Shown here: positions 8,138-16,305 of the stretch, piece by piece
Layout of the letters: each line of letters starts with the position of its first letter
Position numbering within the stretch: the first letter of the stretch is position 1
Assembly (NCBI GenBank): GCA_035448545.1
Contig: DAOTJE010000002.1
Location: 1 to 64,000, forward strand
Length of the DNA stretch: 64,000 nucleotides
DNA from: Anaerobaca sp035448545
GTDB taxonomy: Bacteria > Planctomycetota > Phycisphaerae > Sedimentisphaerales > Anaerobacaceae
Direction of reading: 5' to 3'
Translations under genes and position numbers: made by a program
Notes under the pieces: generated by a model
Told to the model about the DNA's origin: nothing
Database searches by the model: none
Seen by the model: the letters and a program-made list of their open reading frames with translations, nothing else

Positions 8138-9526
8138 TCACCCCTGCGGGCGCACCAGCACAACCCAGTAGTCCTTCGAGGGACATTCCAGCGTCAGCGC
8201 GCCGGGCTTGTCCACCATCCGAGGCGGCAACCACTCGCACTTGAGAACATGGAGCCACTGTACGGTCGCGGGACCTTTCAGCGCACCCGTATCCAGCGTC
8301 ACCGCGCCACCGTCGGGAAAATAAACCGCGTATCCAATCCCGGGGTTGGCAAGGCAATAGGCTTCGTTCGATTCGCGATCGCCCAGCAGATCGTTATGCG
8401 GCTCACACGTGAACACATCCATCCGGTCGGTCACCATCCGCATGCTGCGAATGTTGGCCTGTGCCTTGTCGCCCAGTCCCAGCCCCGAATCGGGACGGTG
8501 GAAACGGGCCGAGGCCAGCCCGCCGAAGATGTTACGCCAGAACCGCTCCATGCCGTCGCGGTCACTGCCGTAGCGGCCGGTGTCGGCGCCATAGATCTTC
8601 GTGTTGTTCAGCGGGCGAGGCCGGTCGGCAATGCGCGCCCGCTGCTTCTGGGCATTGTCCCAATGGGCCTGGCCCTTCTGATGGTTGTTCTGAGAAATGT
8701 CGACGAAGGAATAGAGTTCCGGATGGTCGAAGGTGGCGCGGTGCGAATCATGCGAAAGGTCCCAGGCGTCCCACATCTCGGTTGTGTGAACCTTGACGCC
8801 GGCGGCCTTCGCCCTGGCCTGGATGTACCGGGCCCAGTAGGCGCCCCAGGCCGGCTCGCCGGAGGTCTCGTTGTCCATGCAGTACAGTACGTTGCCATGC
8901 TTCAGCGAGTAGGAGAGCATCTTATCCACGAATCGCTGCTGGTACGGCAGCACGACGGTGTTGTTCCGCTGCTCCGGCGTGGTAAAGAAGAACGGCTGCT
9001 CGTTGCTGCCGGCGTGCTTGGGATACTGCTCGGCAAAACCGGACGCCTCGTAGGTGTAATTGACGTTGTTCTTCGGGTTGTACGGGCTGGCCTCCCAGTT
9101 CTGCTGCGAGTAGTCGAAACGGTCCCAGACCTCGATCTGCACGATGATGTCGCGCTCTTCGGCCAGAGACAGCAGGCTCTCGAAGCGCCGCCAATACTCG
9201 TCGTTCCATCGGTCCAGATCGTACTTGCCGTCGGGCCGCTGGGCGAACGCCTGCACCTCGAAGCCCTTGTCCAGCCGGGCGCTCATCGTATTGCGAATGT
9301 AGTTGCCGCCGACGCTCTGGAGCAGGTCGAGATGCTCCTTCAGATCGGGAATCTGAAAGAGATTGTCGTCCTTGCTGCCCCCGATCAGCAGGATCGGCTT
9401 GCCCTCATACTGCCAGTAACGTGGGTTGGCCGGGCAGATGTCAATCGCCCCGTCGGCCACCAGGGGACCGGCGACACATATATAGAGTAACGCCGGAACC
9501 AACATGGACGCCGAACATGCCTTCAT
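8138..9526 (-). CDS. secreted glycoside-hydrolase-like protein (DUF4038/cellulase-type TIM barrel)
   Basis: 462 residues from the ATG at 9526, with a strong AGGAGG upstream. A signal peptide (SMLVPALLYICVAGPLVADG) is followed by NPRYWQYEGKPILLIGGS, the usual opening of collagenase/DUF4038-like barrels. VGGNYIRNTMSAR, WNDEYWRRFESLL, IIVQIEVWDRFDY and VLYCMDNETSGEPAWG are consistent with the strands of a (beta/alpha)8 glycosidase; Glu in the last block is a candidate catalytic residue. A beta-sandwich-like tail (YAVYFPDGGAVTLD) ends the protein. Polysaccharide or glycoside cleavage outside the cytosol is inferred. It is divergent from the esterase operon that starts at 9763. Confidence 0.7.
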   Translation of the reverse strand: MKACSASMLVPALLYICVAGPLVADGAIDICPANPRYWQYEGKPILLIGGSKDDNLFQIPDLKEHLDLLQSVGGNYIRNTMSARLDKGFEVQAFAQRPDGKYDLDRWNDEYWRRFESLLSLAEERDIIVQIEVWDRFDYSQQNWEASPYNPKNNVNYTYEASGFAEQYPKHAGSNEQPFFFTTPEQRNNTVVLPYQQRFVDKMLSYSLKHGNVLYCMDNETSGEPAWGAYWARYIQARAKAAGVKVHTTEMWDAWDLSHDSHRATFDHPELYSFVDISQNNHQKGQAHWDNAQKQRARIADRPRPLNNTKIYGADTGRYGSDRDGMERFWRNIFGGLASARFHRPDSGLGLGDKAQANIRSMRMVTDRMDVFTCEPHNDLLGDRESNEAYCLANPGIGYAVYFPDGGAVTLDTGALKGPATVQWLHVLKCEWLPPRMVDKPGALTLECPSKDYWVVLVRPQG

Positions 9527-9584
9527 GAGCGTTTCCTCCTGACGATGAGTTGTCTGACGACGGCTCAGCAATCGCATGAGCGCG

Positions 9585-9613
9585 ATTATAGGGTACACTG
9601 CCGTCGGCATCAA
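9585..9613 (-). promoter_or_regulatory. sigma-70-type promoter of the glycosidase-like gene
   Basis: Minus strand TTGATG (9608-9613), 17-nt spacer, perfect TATAAT (9585-9590). Predicted start near 9578, about 50 nt before the ATG at 9526. Confidence 0.78.
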
Positions 9614-9702
9614 TCTCGATCTGACGTTGGTCGGCCGCACGGGTGCGGATTCGACTTTTCCCTTGAAAAACCTCCCACCGCCGGGCATCCTGTGTCGAGA
9701 TG

Positions 9703-9734
9703 GTCTGTAAGGGCAAACGATGATTCGCCCCTGC
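9703..9734. repeat. dispersed intergenic palindromic element, copy 2
   Basis: GGGCAAACGATGATTCGCCC within 9711-9730 forms an imperfect inverted repeat related to the copy at 16251-16278. It lies in the divergent region between the glycosidase-like and esterase genes. Confidence 0.5.
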
Positions 9735-9762
9735 TGACTGCCGCTGTTAAGGAGGCACACAC

Positions 9763-11046
9763 ATGTTCGCTCGTCAACGTCTGATTCACGCTGCCACCTT
9801 CGCTGCGCTGCTGACACTCGCCTGCTGCGCCGGCGCCCAGGAAGTCAACTACGACGAGGCCAAGGTCCCGAAGTACACATTGCCGGATCTGCTGGTCTGC
9901 CTGGACGGCACGAAGGTCACTGATGCGGCGACCTGGTCGCAGAAGCGCCGACCCGAGATCTTCCGTCTCTTCGAGGAGCATGTCTACGGGCGCTCGCCCG
10001 GCCGGCCCGAGCAGATGACGTTCATGACTACGTCCCTGAGCAAAAACGCCCTGGACGGTAAGGCCACCCGCAAGGAGGTCACGGTCTTCTTCAACGGCCA
10101 CCGGCAGGACCCCAACATGACGATCCTGATCTACCTGCCCAACGGACGGAGCGGTCCGGCGCCGCTGTTCGTCGGGTTGAATTTCGGCGGAAACCACACG
10201 ATCCACGCCGATCCGGCCATCACGATCACCCGGAGCTGGACGCGAGACGAGGATTCCGACCACAAGGCCACGGAGGCCGGACGGGGCAAGGCGGCAAGCC
10301 GCTGGCCGGTCGAGCGGATCCTCGAACGGGGCTACGGCCTGGCCACCATCTACTACGGCGACATAGACCCCGACTTCGACGACGGCTTCAAGAACGGCGT
10401 CCATCCTCTGTTCTACAAGCCGGGCCAGACGCAGCCGGCGCCCGATGAATGGGGCTCCATCGGCGCCTGGGCCTGGGGCCTGAGTCGGGCGATGGACTAC
10501 TTCGAGACCGACCCCGATATCGACTCCAAGCACGTGGCCGTGATGGGCCACTCCCGGCTCGGCAAGACTTCGCTCTGGGCCGGCGCATCGGACGAGCGGT
10601 TTGCCATTGTAATCTCCAACAACTCCGGCTGTGGCGGCGCGGCGCTGTCCCGGCGCGAGTTTGGAGAAACCGTCAAGCGAATCAACACCGTTTTCCCGCA
10701 CTGGTTCTGCGACAACTTTGTCAAGTACAACGACAACGTCAACGCCTGCCCGGTCGATCAGCATATGCTGATCGCACTGATAGCGCCGCGGCCGGTCTAC
10801 GTCGCCAGCGCCGAAGAAGACCGCTGGGCCGACCCGCGAGGCGAATTCCTCGCCGCCCGAGGCGCTGACCCGGTTTACAGACTGCTGGGCAAGGAGGGTC
10901 TGCCTGCCGACGAGATGCCGCCGGTCAGTCATCCCGTGATGGGGACGATCGCCTACCACATCCGACCCGGCCAGCACGACGTCACGAATTACGACTGGGA
11001 GCGGTACATGGATTTCGCCGACATGCATTTCAAAGGCACGAAATAA
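9763..11046 (+). CDS. secreted CE15-like glucuronoyl esterase
   Basis: 427 residues; the ATG at 9763 has AAGGAGG about 9 nt upstream. A signal peptide (HAATFAALLTLACCAGAQ) is followed by an alpha/beta hydrolase. GHSRLGKTSLWAG near residue 262 corresponds to the GCSRxGK nucleophile elbow of carbohydrate esterase family 15, with His replacing Cys. Acidic residues in SAEEDRWADP and the histidine in RPGQHDVTNYDW (about residue 404) complete a likely Ser-Glu/Asp-His triad. NNSGCGGAALSRR is also typical of the family. The enzyme would cleave ester links between lignin alcohols and 4-O-methyl-glucuronic acid on xylan. It heads a plus-strand run with the DUF4177-like and AGE genes. Confidence 0.85.
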   Translation: MFARQRLIHAATFAALLTLACCAGAQEVNYDEAKVPKYTLPDLLVCLDGTKVTDAATWSQKRRPEIFRLFEEHVYGRSPGRPEQMTFMTTSLSKNALDGKATRKEVTVFFNGHRQDPNMTILIYLPNGRSGPAPLFVGLNFGGNHTIHADPAITITRSWTRDEDSDHKATEAGRGKAASRWPVERILERGYGLATIYYGDIDPDFDDGFKNGVHPLFYKPGQTQPAPDEWGSIGAWAWGLSRAMDYFETDPDIDSKHVAVMGHSRLGKTSLWAGASDERFAIVISNNSGCGGAALSRREFGETVKRINTVFPHWFCDNFVKYNDNVNACPVDQHMLIALIAPRPVYVASAEEDRWADPRGEFLAARGADPVYRLLGKEGLPADEMPPVSHPVMGTIAYHIRPGQHDVTNYDWERYMDFADMHFKGTK

Positions 11047-11086
11047 GATCGTGTCCCGGACCACACGAGGAAGGAGCAACCACATC

Positions 11087-11392
11087 ATGCAGGAACGAAA
11101 GCCATCATCTCTGGTTCTGATCATCGCGGTCGCAGGACTACTCGGATACGCCTTGACGCTGCGGGCGCAGTCCGGCGGGTCGGCGAGCGGCCGGTGGGAA
11201 TACCGCGTGCTCGATACGAAGGACATGATCATCCATCCGGCGATGACCGATGGACAGATCGACGAGGCCAAACGGGTCGGCATCACCGCCGCACGCAACC
11301 TCGACAGCGAGTTCGACCGGCTGGGCGCCGAGGGCTGGGAACTGGTCAGCTTCGCCGACCGCGTCGCCGTGTTCAAACGACCGAGGAACTGA
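11087..11392 (+). CDS. small membrane-anchored DUF4177-like protein
   Basis: 101 residues from the ATG at 11087, preceded by AGGAAGGAG; an in-frame GTG at 11051 would add 12 residues. One N-terminal hydrophobic segment (SLVLIIAVAGLLGYALTLRA) acts as anchor or signal. The rest, WEYRVLDTKDM ... LDSEFDRLGAEGWELVSFAD ... AVFKRP, is the DUF4177 pattern of an LN.LG.EGWELV core flanked by strands. The function of this family is unknown. It sits 40 nt after the esterase gene and 44 nt before the AGE gene. Confidence 0.75.
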   Translation: MQERKPSSLVLIIAVAGLLGYALTLRAQSGGSASGRWEYRVLDTKDMIIHPAMTDGQIDEAKRVGITAARNLDSEFDRLGAEGWELVSFADRVAVFKRPRN

Positions 11393-11436
11393 CGGCTCTT
11401 CCATACGATCACACGCGAGGTAAGGAGTAGCCAGCG

Positions 11437-12753
11437 GTGAGAACGCAAACCCATACGCGCAGACAGGTCCTCGGGCTGTCGATGTTGGCCATCCTGGGAA
11501 CATGCGGCCCGTTGCATGCCGACGACGAGGCCGCGGCATTGGCGGAGAAATACATACCGAGGCTCGAGAAGATCCTGATGGAGAACATCGCACCGTTCTG
11601 GTATGACAAGAGCCTGGATCACGAGAACGGCGGGTACATCATCAGCTTCGGTCCCGACGGCCGGTCGCGAGGGTCCGGCACGAAGATGATCGTCAGTCAG
11701 GCCCGCACGGTGTGGTTGTTCTCGCGTCTGGCCCGCGCCGGCTATCGGAGGGATGAACATCTGGAGGCAGCCGAACACGGTTACAAGTTCCTGACCAAGA
11801 AGATGTGGGACGCCAAGCACGGCGGGTTCTACTGGGAGGTCGACGCCACCGGGGAGCGACAACTCAAGCCCCGCAAACACCTCTACGGCCAGTCTTTTGC
11901 CCTCTATGCAATCTCGGAGTATTACCTCGCCAGCGGCAAGAGAGACGCCTTGGAGTTCGCAATGGAGTTCTTTCGGCTGCTTGACGAGAAGGCCCACGAT
12001 GACATTCACGGCGGCTACTTCGAGTCATTCGAGCCCGACTGGAAGCCCGTCGCCGGTGACGAGGCCTCGTACATGGGCGTGCCGTCCGGCCTGAAACTGA
12101 TGAACACGCATCTGCATTTGATGGAAGCGATGACCACGTTCTATCAGGTCAGCCGGCTGCGTCTGGCGCGAGAGCGGTTGCTCGAACTGATCGGCATCGA
12201 GAGCAACGCGGTCGTTCGCAAGACGCTCGGGGCCTGCACCGACAAGTACGACGCGGACTGGACGCCGCGACTGGACGGCAACTACGCCCGTGTCTCGTAT
12301 GGGCACGACATCGAGAACGTCTGGCTGCTGATGGAGGCCTGCGACGCCGCAGGGCTGTCGAATGGACCCTATGCGGACCTGTACGAGACACTGTGGGCCT
12401 ATTCGCTCCAGCACGGCTATGACGAGACCAACGGTGGGTTCTACTACACCGGGGACTTCAACCGCCCCGCCGACGACCGCGACAAATCATGGTGGGTCCA
12501 GGCCGAGGCGATCGTCAGCGCGCTGCGCATGTACCGCCTCACCAAGGACGCAAAGTACCTGGCCGTCTTCGAGAAGACGTTCGAGCTGATCGAGAGCAAA
12601 ATGGTCGACTGGGAGCACGGCGAATGGCACAGCAGCATCGCACCGGACGGAACGGCCCGAGGCGACAAGGCCAATGCCTGGAAGGCGGGCTACCACAACG
12701 GACGAGCCATGATCGAATGCATCGAAACCCTCCGCACCTGGGCGAAACAATAG
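11437..12753 (+). CDS. exported N-acylglucosamine 2-epimerase (AGE) family protein
   Basis: 438 residues with a GTG start at 11437, preceded by AAGGAG. A leader TRRQVLGLSMLAILGTCG, twin-arginine-like, ends near residue 27. The mature part is an (alpha/alpha)6 barrel of the AGE/cellobiose 2-epimerase family: MIVSQARTVWLFSRLAR, HGGFYWEVDATGE, KHLYGQSFALYAISEYYLA, SYGHDIENVWLLMEA and WWVQAEAIVSALRMY are the expected blocks, with histidines of HDIE and HLYG as likely catalytic residues. Epimerisation at C2 of an oligosaccharide reducing end is inferred; a leader on this normally cytosolic fold is less common and suits extracytoplasmic sugar processing with the CE15-like esterase. Confidence 0.85.
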   Translation: MRTQTHTRRQVLGLSMLAILGTCGPLHADDEAAALAEKYIPRLEKILMENIAPFWYDKSLDHENGGYIISFGPDGRSRGSGTKMIVSQARTVWLFSRLARAGYRRDEHLEAAEHGYKFLTKKMWDAKHGGFYWEVDATGERQLKPRKHLYGQSFALYAISEYYLASGKRDALEFAMEFFRLLDEKAHDDIHGGYFESFEPDWKPVAGDEASYMGVPSGLKLMNTHLHLMEAMTTFYQVSRLRLARERLLELIGIESNAVVRKTLGACTDKYDADWTPRLDGNYARVSYGHDIENVWLLMEACDAAGLSNGPYADLYETLWAYSLQHGYDETNGGFYYTGDFNRPADDRDKSWWVQAEAIVSALRMYRLTKDAKYLAVFEKTFELIESKMVDWEHGEWHSSIAPDGTARGDKANAWKAGYHNGRAMIECIETLRTWAKQ

Positions 12754-12771
12754 GATGGGCCGAAACCGATC

Positions 12772-13734
12772 CTACTCGATGCGTTTGCGGTAGAGGCGGG
12801 TCTGGAGCGGTCCCTGGAACGCGGTCCAGTTGGCGTCGCTGATTTCCCCTTCGATCGCGGCGTGGACTTGGTCCATCTTCGCGTCGAGGTCGTCAATATA
12901 GTAAACCATGAAGGCCTCAGCCGTGGCAGGCAGCTTGGGCGAGCCGAATTCGTACTGGCCGTGGTGCGACAGGATGATGTGCCCCAGGGCGTCGAGCACC
13001 GGGGGACTGATCACCACCCCCTGGCTTCGCAGTTGGTCCGCCTTGCGATGGATCATCAGCAGCGTCTTGTTGATATGCCCGATCAACTGGCCTGAATCGG
13101 TGTACGAGAACGCCATGTCGTACGACAACTCCTCGGTCTTGCCCATGTCGTGCAGGAAGACACCGGCCAGGACCAGATCGCGCTGGACATGCGGATAGAA
13201 CGGCAGGATCGCGCGGGCCACACGCAGCATGTTGTGCGTATGCTCCAGCAGGCCGCCGATACAACCGTGGTGCATCTTCATGCCGCCCGGCGCTGCGCAG
13301 AAGCTGTCCATCATCTCCTGGTCGGCCAGGAACGCCTCGGTCAGCGCCCGGAGGTCCGTGTTCTGGATCTCTCCGACAATCTGCTTAACCTCGGCGAACA
13401 TCTTCGCCACGTCGCCTGTCGTGCGAGGCAGAAAATCCTCGACGGTGACCTTGCTCGGGTCGATCGGCGTGATCGTGTTGATCACGATTTGCAGGTTGTT
13501 CTGATACAGCTCGCTGCGTCCCTTGACGTGGACGAAGCCGGGCTTGGGCAGCGACTTATAGACCAGCTCGCTGGCCTGCCACATGCGCCCGTTCAGTTGG
13601 CCGGTTCGATCGCACAAGAACATCGCAATATACAGATCGCCCTTCGTGGTGCTCCGCAAGATCGGGTCGCGAACCAGATAGATGTCGTTGATCGTCTCAG
13701 CCGGCCCGATCTCGTTGATGAACTTGTGCGCCAT
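12772..13734 (-). CDS. YhaM-like 3'-5' exoribonuclease / HD-domain protein with OB fold
   Basis: 320 residues from the ATG at 13734 (GGGAG upstream); a longer frame to 13857 is not supported. An N-terminal OB-fold nucleic-acid-binding domain (LRSTTKGDLYIAMFLCDRTG ... GFVHVKGRSELYQNNLQI) precedes an HD domain whose metal ligands are visible: HHGCIGGLLEHTHNM, LAGVFLHDMGKTEE and LGHIILSHHGQYE. This order and length match YhaM/CBF1 of Firmicutes, an exoribonuclease. RNA or single-stranded DNA turnover in the cytosol is inferred. It converges with the AGE gene, with an 18-nt gap. Confidence 0.85.
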   Translation of the reverse strand: MAHKFINEIGPAETINDIYLVRDPILRSTTKGDLYIAMFLCDRTGQLNGRMWQASELVYKSLPKPGFVHVKGRSELYQNNLQIVINTITPIDPSKVTVEDFLPRTTGDVAKMFAEVKQIVGEIQNTDLRALTEAFLADQEMMDSFCAAPGGMKMHHGCIGGLLEHTHNMLRVARAILPFYPHVQRDLVLAGVFLHDMGKTEELSYDMAFSYTDSGQLIGHINKTLLMIHRKADQLRSQGVVISPPVLDALGHIILSHHGQYEFGSPKLPATAEAFMVYYIDDLDAKMDQVHAAIEGEISDANWTAFQGPLQTRLYRKRIE

Positions 13735-13874
13735 GATCGACTCCCAATGGGGTTGCCCTTCTCGAATTTCGGGCCATGATAGTGGGGGCGGAGCGATTTC
13801 GCAAGAAGCGAACGATAAACACGCGGAAAACGCAGCCCGCTTCCAATAGCCACCCATTCCGGGCCCGGCGGGGT

Positions 13875-14663
13875 CTACTTCTGGTTCCGGCCCGTCCAGA
13901 CCAGGACCACCACTGTCACATTATCGATGCCTCCGGCCCGATTGGCCGCCTCAACAAGAGCTCTGGACGCCATCTCCGGCTGCGTATGCGTCGCGAGGAT
14001 GTGCGCAATAGCCTCATCGCTGACCATATCGGTCAGGCCGTCCGTGCAGAGCAGGAACCGGTCCCCCGGCCGCAATGCCGCCGACCGGACGTGGGGCTCG
14101 ACCGCCTCCGGCATGCCCATGTACTGCGTGACAACGCCCTGGGCACTGTGGTTGGCCGCTTCGTCGGGCGTGATCTGCCCGGCGTCGATCAGCTCCGACA
14201 CCAGCGAGTGGTCCTCGCTGAACTGCTGGAGCCGCCCGTTGCGCAGACGGTAGATCCGGCTGTCGCCCACGTTGGCGGCATAGACGCGGTCCCCGGAGAA
14301 CAGAAGCAGGACCAGCGTCGTCCCCATGCCGACGTAGCCGCTCTCACTGTCGCCCTCACGCCGAACGTGATGGCTCTGATCGAGAATCCTGTCTCGAAGC
14401 AGCCGACGGATCGACCGATCGTTGCGGATCTTCAGACGGTCCAAGGCCAACTCGAGGGCGGGGGGCAGGTCCTGGGCGACGGTCCGGGCCGCGATCGCCC
14501 CGCCGCGATGCCCTCCCATTCCATCGACCACGAGGAACAGGCCGGCTTCCGGCTCGGCCACGAAGGCGTCCTGATTGTCCTCGCGCTGTCTGCCGATATC
14601 GGTAACGGCCGCCCACGCGAATCGGGCCGACACGCCCGCCGCAGCACCCGAACGCTCGATCAT
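13875..14663 (-). CDS. PP2C-type serine/threonine protein phosphatase
   Basis: 262 residues from the ATG at 14663, which has a near-perfect GGAGGTGA just upstream; an ATG at 14675 is in frame. Motifs of bacterial PPM/PP2C phosphatases are present: TDIGRQREDNQDAF (metal-binding Asp), LFLVVDGMGGHRGG, VYAANVGDSRIYRL, FLLCTDGLTDMVSDEAI, and GGIDNVTVVVLVW at the end. It would dephosphorylate Ser/Thr residues with Mn/Mg. It starts only 19 nt after the kinase stop codon, forming a kinase-phosphatase cassette. Confidence 0.94.
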   Translation of the reverse strand: MIERSGAAAGVSARFAWAAVTDIGRQREDNQDAFVAEPEAGLFLVVDGMGGHRGGAIAARTVAQDLPPALELALDRLKIRNDRSIRRLLRDRILDQSHHVRREGDSESGYVGMGTTLVLLLFSGDRVYAANVGDSRIYRLRNGRLQQFSEDHSLVSELIDAGQITPDEAANHSAQGVVTQYMGMPEAVEPHVRSAALRPGDRFLLCTDGLTDMVSDEAIAHILATHTQPEMASRALVEAANRAGGIDNVTVVVLVWTGRNQK

Positions 14664-14682
14664 CGTCACCTCCATGTATCAC

Positions 14683-16005
14683 TCACTCGATCAGACACTG
14701 CTTGCACCATGGGCAGTAGTTCCAGAACTCCGAATCCACCGACCACTTGCATCGCCCGCAGACTTCGCCAAACGGCCGGACCCGCCACGGTCTGCGGACC
14801 TTCCGCCGGCACCACGGGCAGTACCGCATGAATCGCATCAGCCCGCCGCCGCAGTGTGTGCAGCGCGCGTGATAACGCACGCCCTTGGTGGGTGTTTCAC
14901 TCGGCGACTTGAAACCCGGACCATAACACCAGGGACAGTACCGCCATTCCGGCAGCACCCCTTTGCGGCACCGCGGGCAGAGGTGACTGAACGCGGTGTT
15001 CGATTCAAACCGGTTCCGCTCGCTGCCGCACCAGGGACAGGCCACCATGCTCTCAGAGATCGGCTCGCCGCAGTCAACGCACCGAAACGACGCCGACAAA
15101 ACCCTGTCGTATCGCTTCAGGAAGGCCCCCCGCCGTACCTTGTGCCAGTCGGCCTGACGCCGCTCGTGGCTCCTGGCGCCCAAGCTCAGCCGAAGGCCCT
15201 TGGGCATCACCTCGATCAGGGCCGCTCGCATTTCCGCCGCGTCGGTGAAACGCTTTTGCGGATCGATTGCCAGCGCGCGTTTGAGAAACGCCAGCATCGC
15301 CAGACTGGTCCGATCGCGCAGGCGCTGGTACCCGCGAGGCGGCCAGCGGAAGGGCCATCGCGGCAGCACGCCCGTAAGATACTCGTACAGAATCAGCGCG
15401 ACTGCAAAGCAATCACTCTGATAGGTAGGCTTGCCGTACGCCTGCTCCGGCGCCACGTATCCCGGCGTACCGAAGTCGTCGACAGTGGCCATGCGGCCCT
15501 TGACCTTCAGGCTGATCCCGAAATCGCCCAACGCCACCCGGCCGTCGGGGAACAGGAAGATGTTGTTGGGAGTGACGTCGCAGTGCACCACCCGATGCCG
15601 ATGGGCATACGCCAGCCCGTCGAGCACCTGGAGCACAATAGAGAGAATGCGCCGGACTGACATCGGCCGGGAGCGATCCTCCAGTGTCCCGACCGACAGT
15701 TCGGTGGCCAGGACCGCGTAGCCGTCGATGACGTCGGCATTCTTGATCGGCATGATGTGTGGGTGCCGCAGCCTGGCAACCAGCCGGACCTCGCGAAGCA
15801 GTTGTTCGCTGTCCCGCTCCCCCCTGACCCCTACCAGCGGGATCTTCAGTGCCACGCGGATGTCCTCAACGGTATCGCGGGCCCGCCAGACCTCGCAACT
15901 GCCGCCGGTGCCCAAACGGGCCTCCAGGCGGTACTTGCCCAGACGTCGGCCAATGGCCAGCGGGGCCTTCTTACGATTCACAGATAGTCCATCTGTCTGG
16001 GCCAA
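14683..16005 (-). CDS. Hanks-type serine/threonine kinase with four C-terminal zinc ribbons
   Basis: About 440 residues from a TTG at 16005, the first start-like codon available, with GGGAG 7 nt upstream; a GTG at 15981 is the alternative. Kinase motifs: glycine loop GTGGSCEVWRA, VALKIP (ATP Lys), VVHCDVTPNNIF (catalytic loop, HCD instead of HRD), LGDFGIS, and VAPEQ. After residue about 300 come four repeats of CxxC-x(10-14)-CPWC (CVDC/CPWC, CPRC/CPWC, CTHC/CPWC, CGRC/CPWC), each able to bind one Zn. No membrane segment is visible, so a soluble kinase. The zinc-ribbon tail may bind nucleic acid or protein. It is co-directional with the PP2C gene. Confidence 0.9.
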   Translation of the reverse strand: MAQTDGLSVNRKKAPLAIGRRLGKYRLEARLGTGGSCEVWRARDTVEDIRVALKIPLVGVRGERDSEQLLREVRLVARLRHPHIMPIKNADVIDGYAVLATELSVGTLEDRSRPMSVRRILSIVLQVLDGLAYAHRHRVVHCDVTPNNIFLFPDGRVALGDFGISLKVKGRMATVDDFGTPGYVAPEQAYGKPTYQSDCFAVALILYEYLTGVLPRWPFRWPPRGYQRLRDRTSLAMLAFLKRALAIDPQKRFTDAAEMRAALIEVMPKGLRLSLGARSHERRQADWHKVRRGAFLKRYDRVLSASFRCVDCGEPISESMVACPWCGSERNRFESNTAFSHLCPRCRKGVLPEWRYCPWCYGPGFKSPSETPTKGVRYHARCTHCGGGLMRFMRYCPWCRRKVRRPWRVRPFGEVCGRCKWSVDSEFWNYCPWCKQCLIE

Positions 16006-16068
16006 TGCGTTACTCCCGCCGCCCGACGAAGTCCATGCGTCGCGACAGCTTGTCCATTTTAGGCAGAC

Positions 16069-16088
16069 GGGCTTGTGTCCACAAGCCC
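16069..16088 (-). other. perfect 9-bp inverted repeat upstream of the kinase gene
   Basis: GGGCTTGTG and CACAAGCCC are separated by 2 nt. It lies about 65-85 nt upstream of the proposed kinase start and could be an operator or mRNA hairpin. Confidence 0.4.
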
Positions 16089-16210
16089 AGGAACCGCGTC
16101 CGGCCGTCCAGCCGTACGGGCAGTCCTGTTGGTCCTTTAGATCTTTCGGGGGCTTGGGAATCTGACGAATCGGGAGGACTCGAAGGATCGGGTGTGTCGG
16201 CGAAATAGCC

Positions 16211-16239
16211 TTGAACTGGAGGCCCTCTTGCACTATAAA
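16211..16239 (+). promoter_or_regulatory. sigma-70-type promoter of proS
   Basis: TTGAAC (16211-16216), 17-nt spacer, TATAAA (16234-16239). Predicted start near 16246; the palindromic repeat at 16251-16278 would then be in the mRNA leader. Confidence 0.75.
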
Positions 16240-16250
16240 AGGCCCTTCTT

Positions 16251-16278
16251 GTACGGGCGAATAACGATTCGCCCCTAC
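16251..16278. repeat. dispersed intergenic palindromic element, best copy
   Basis: GGGCGAATAACGATTCGCCC (16255-16274) has 7-bp arms around a 6-nt loop, flanked by GTAC and CTAC. Related copies lie at 9703-9734, 18059-18080 and 6734-6751. Confidence 0.6.
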
Positions 16279-16305
16279 CGACGACGTGTTTGAGGCGTGA
16301 AATAC

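Noticed and set aside
9610..12009. 799-codon minus-strand open frame
   Set aside because: Antisense to the CE15-like, DUF4177-like and AGE genes, all of which have leaders and family motifs on the plus strand.
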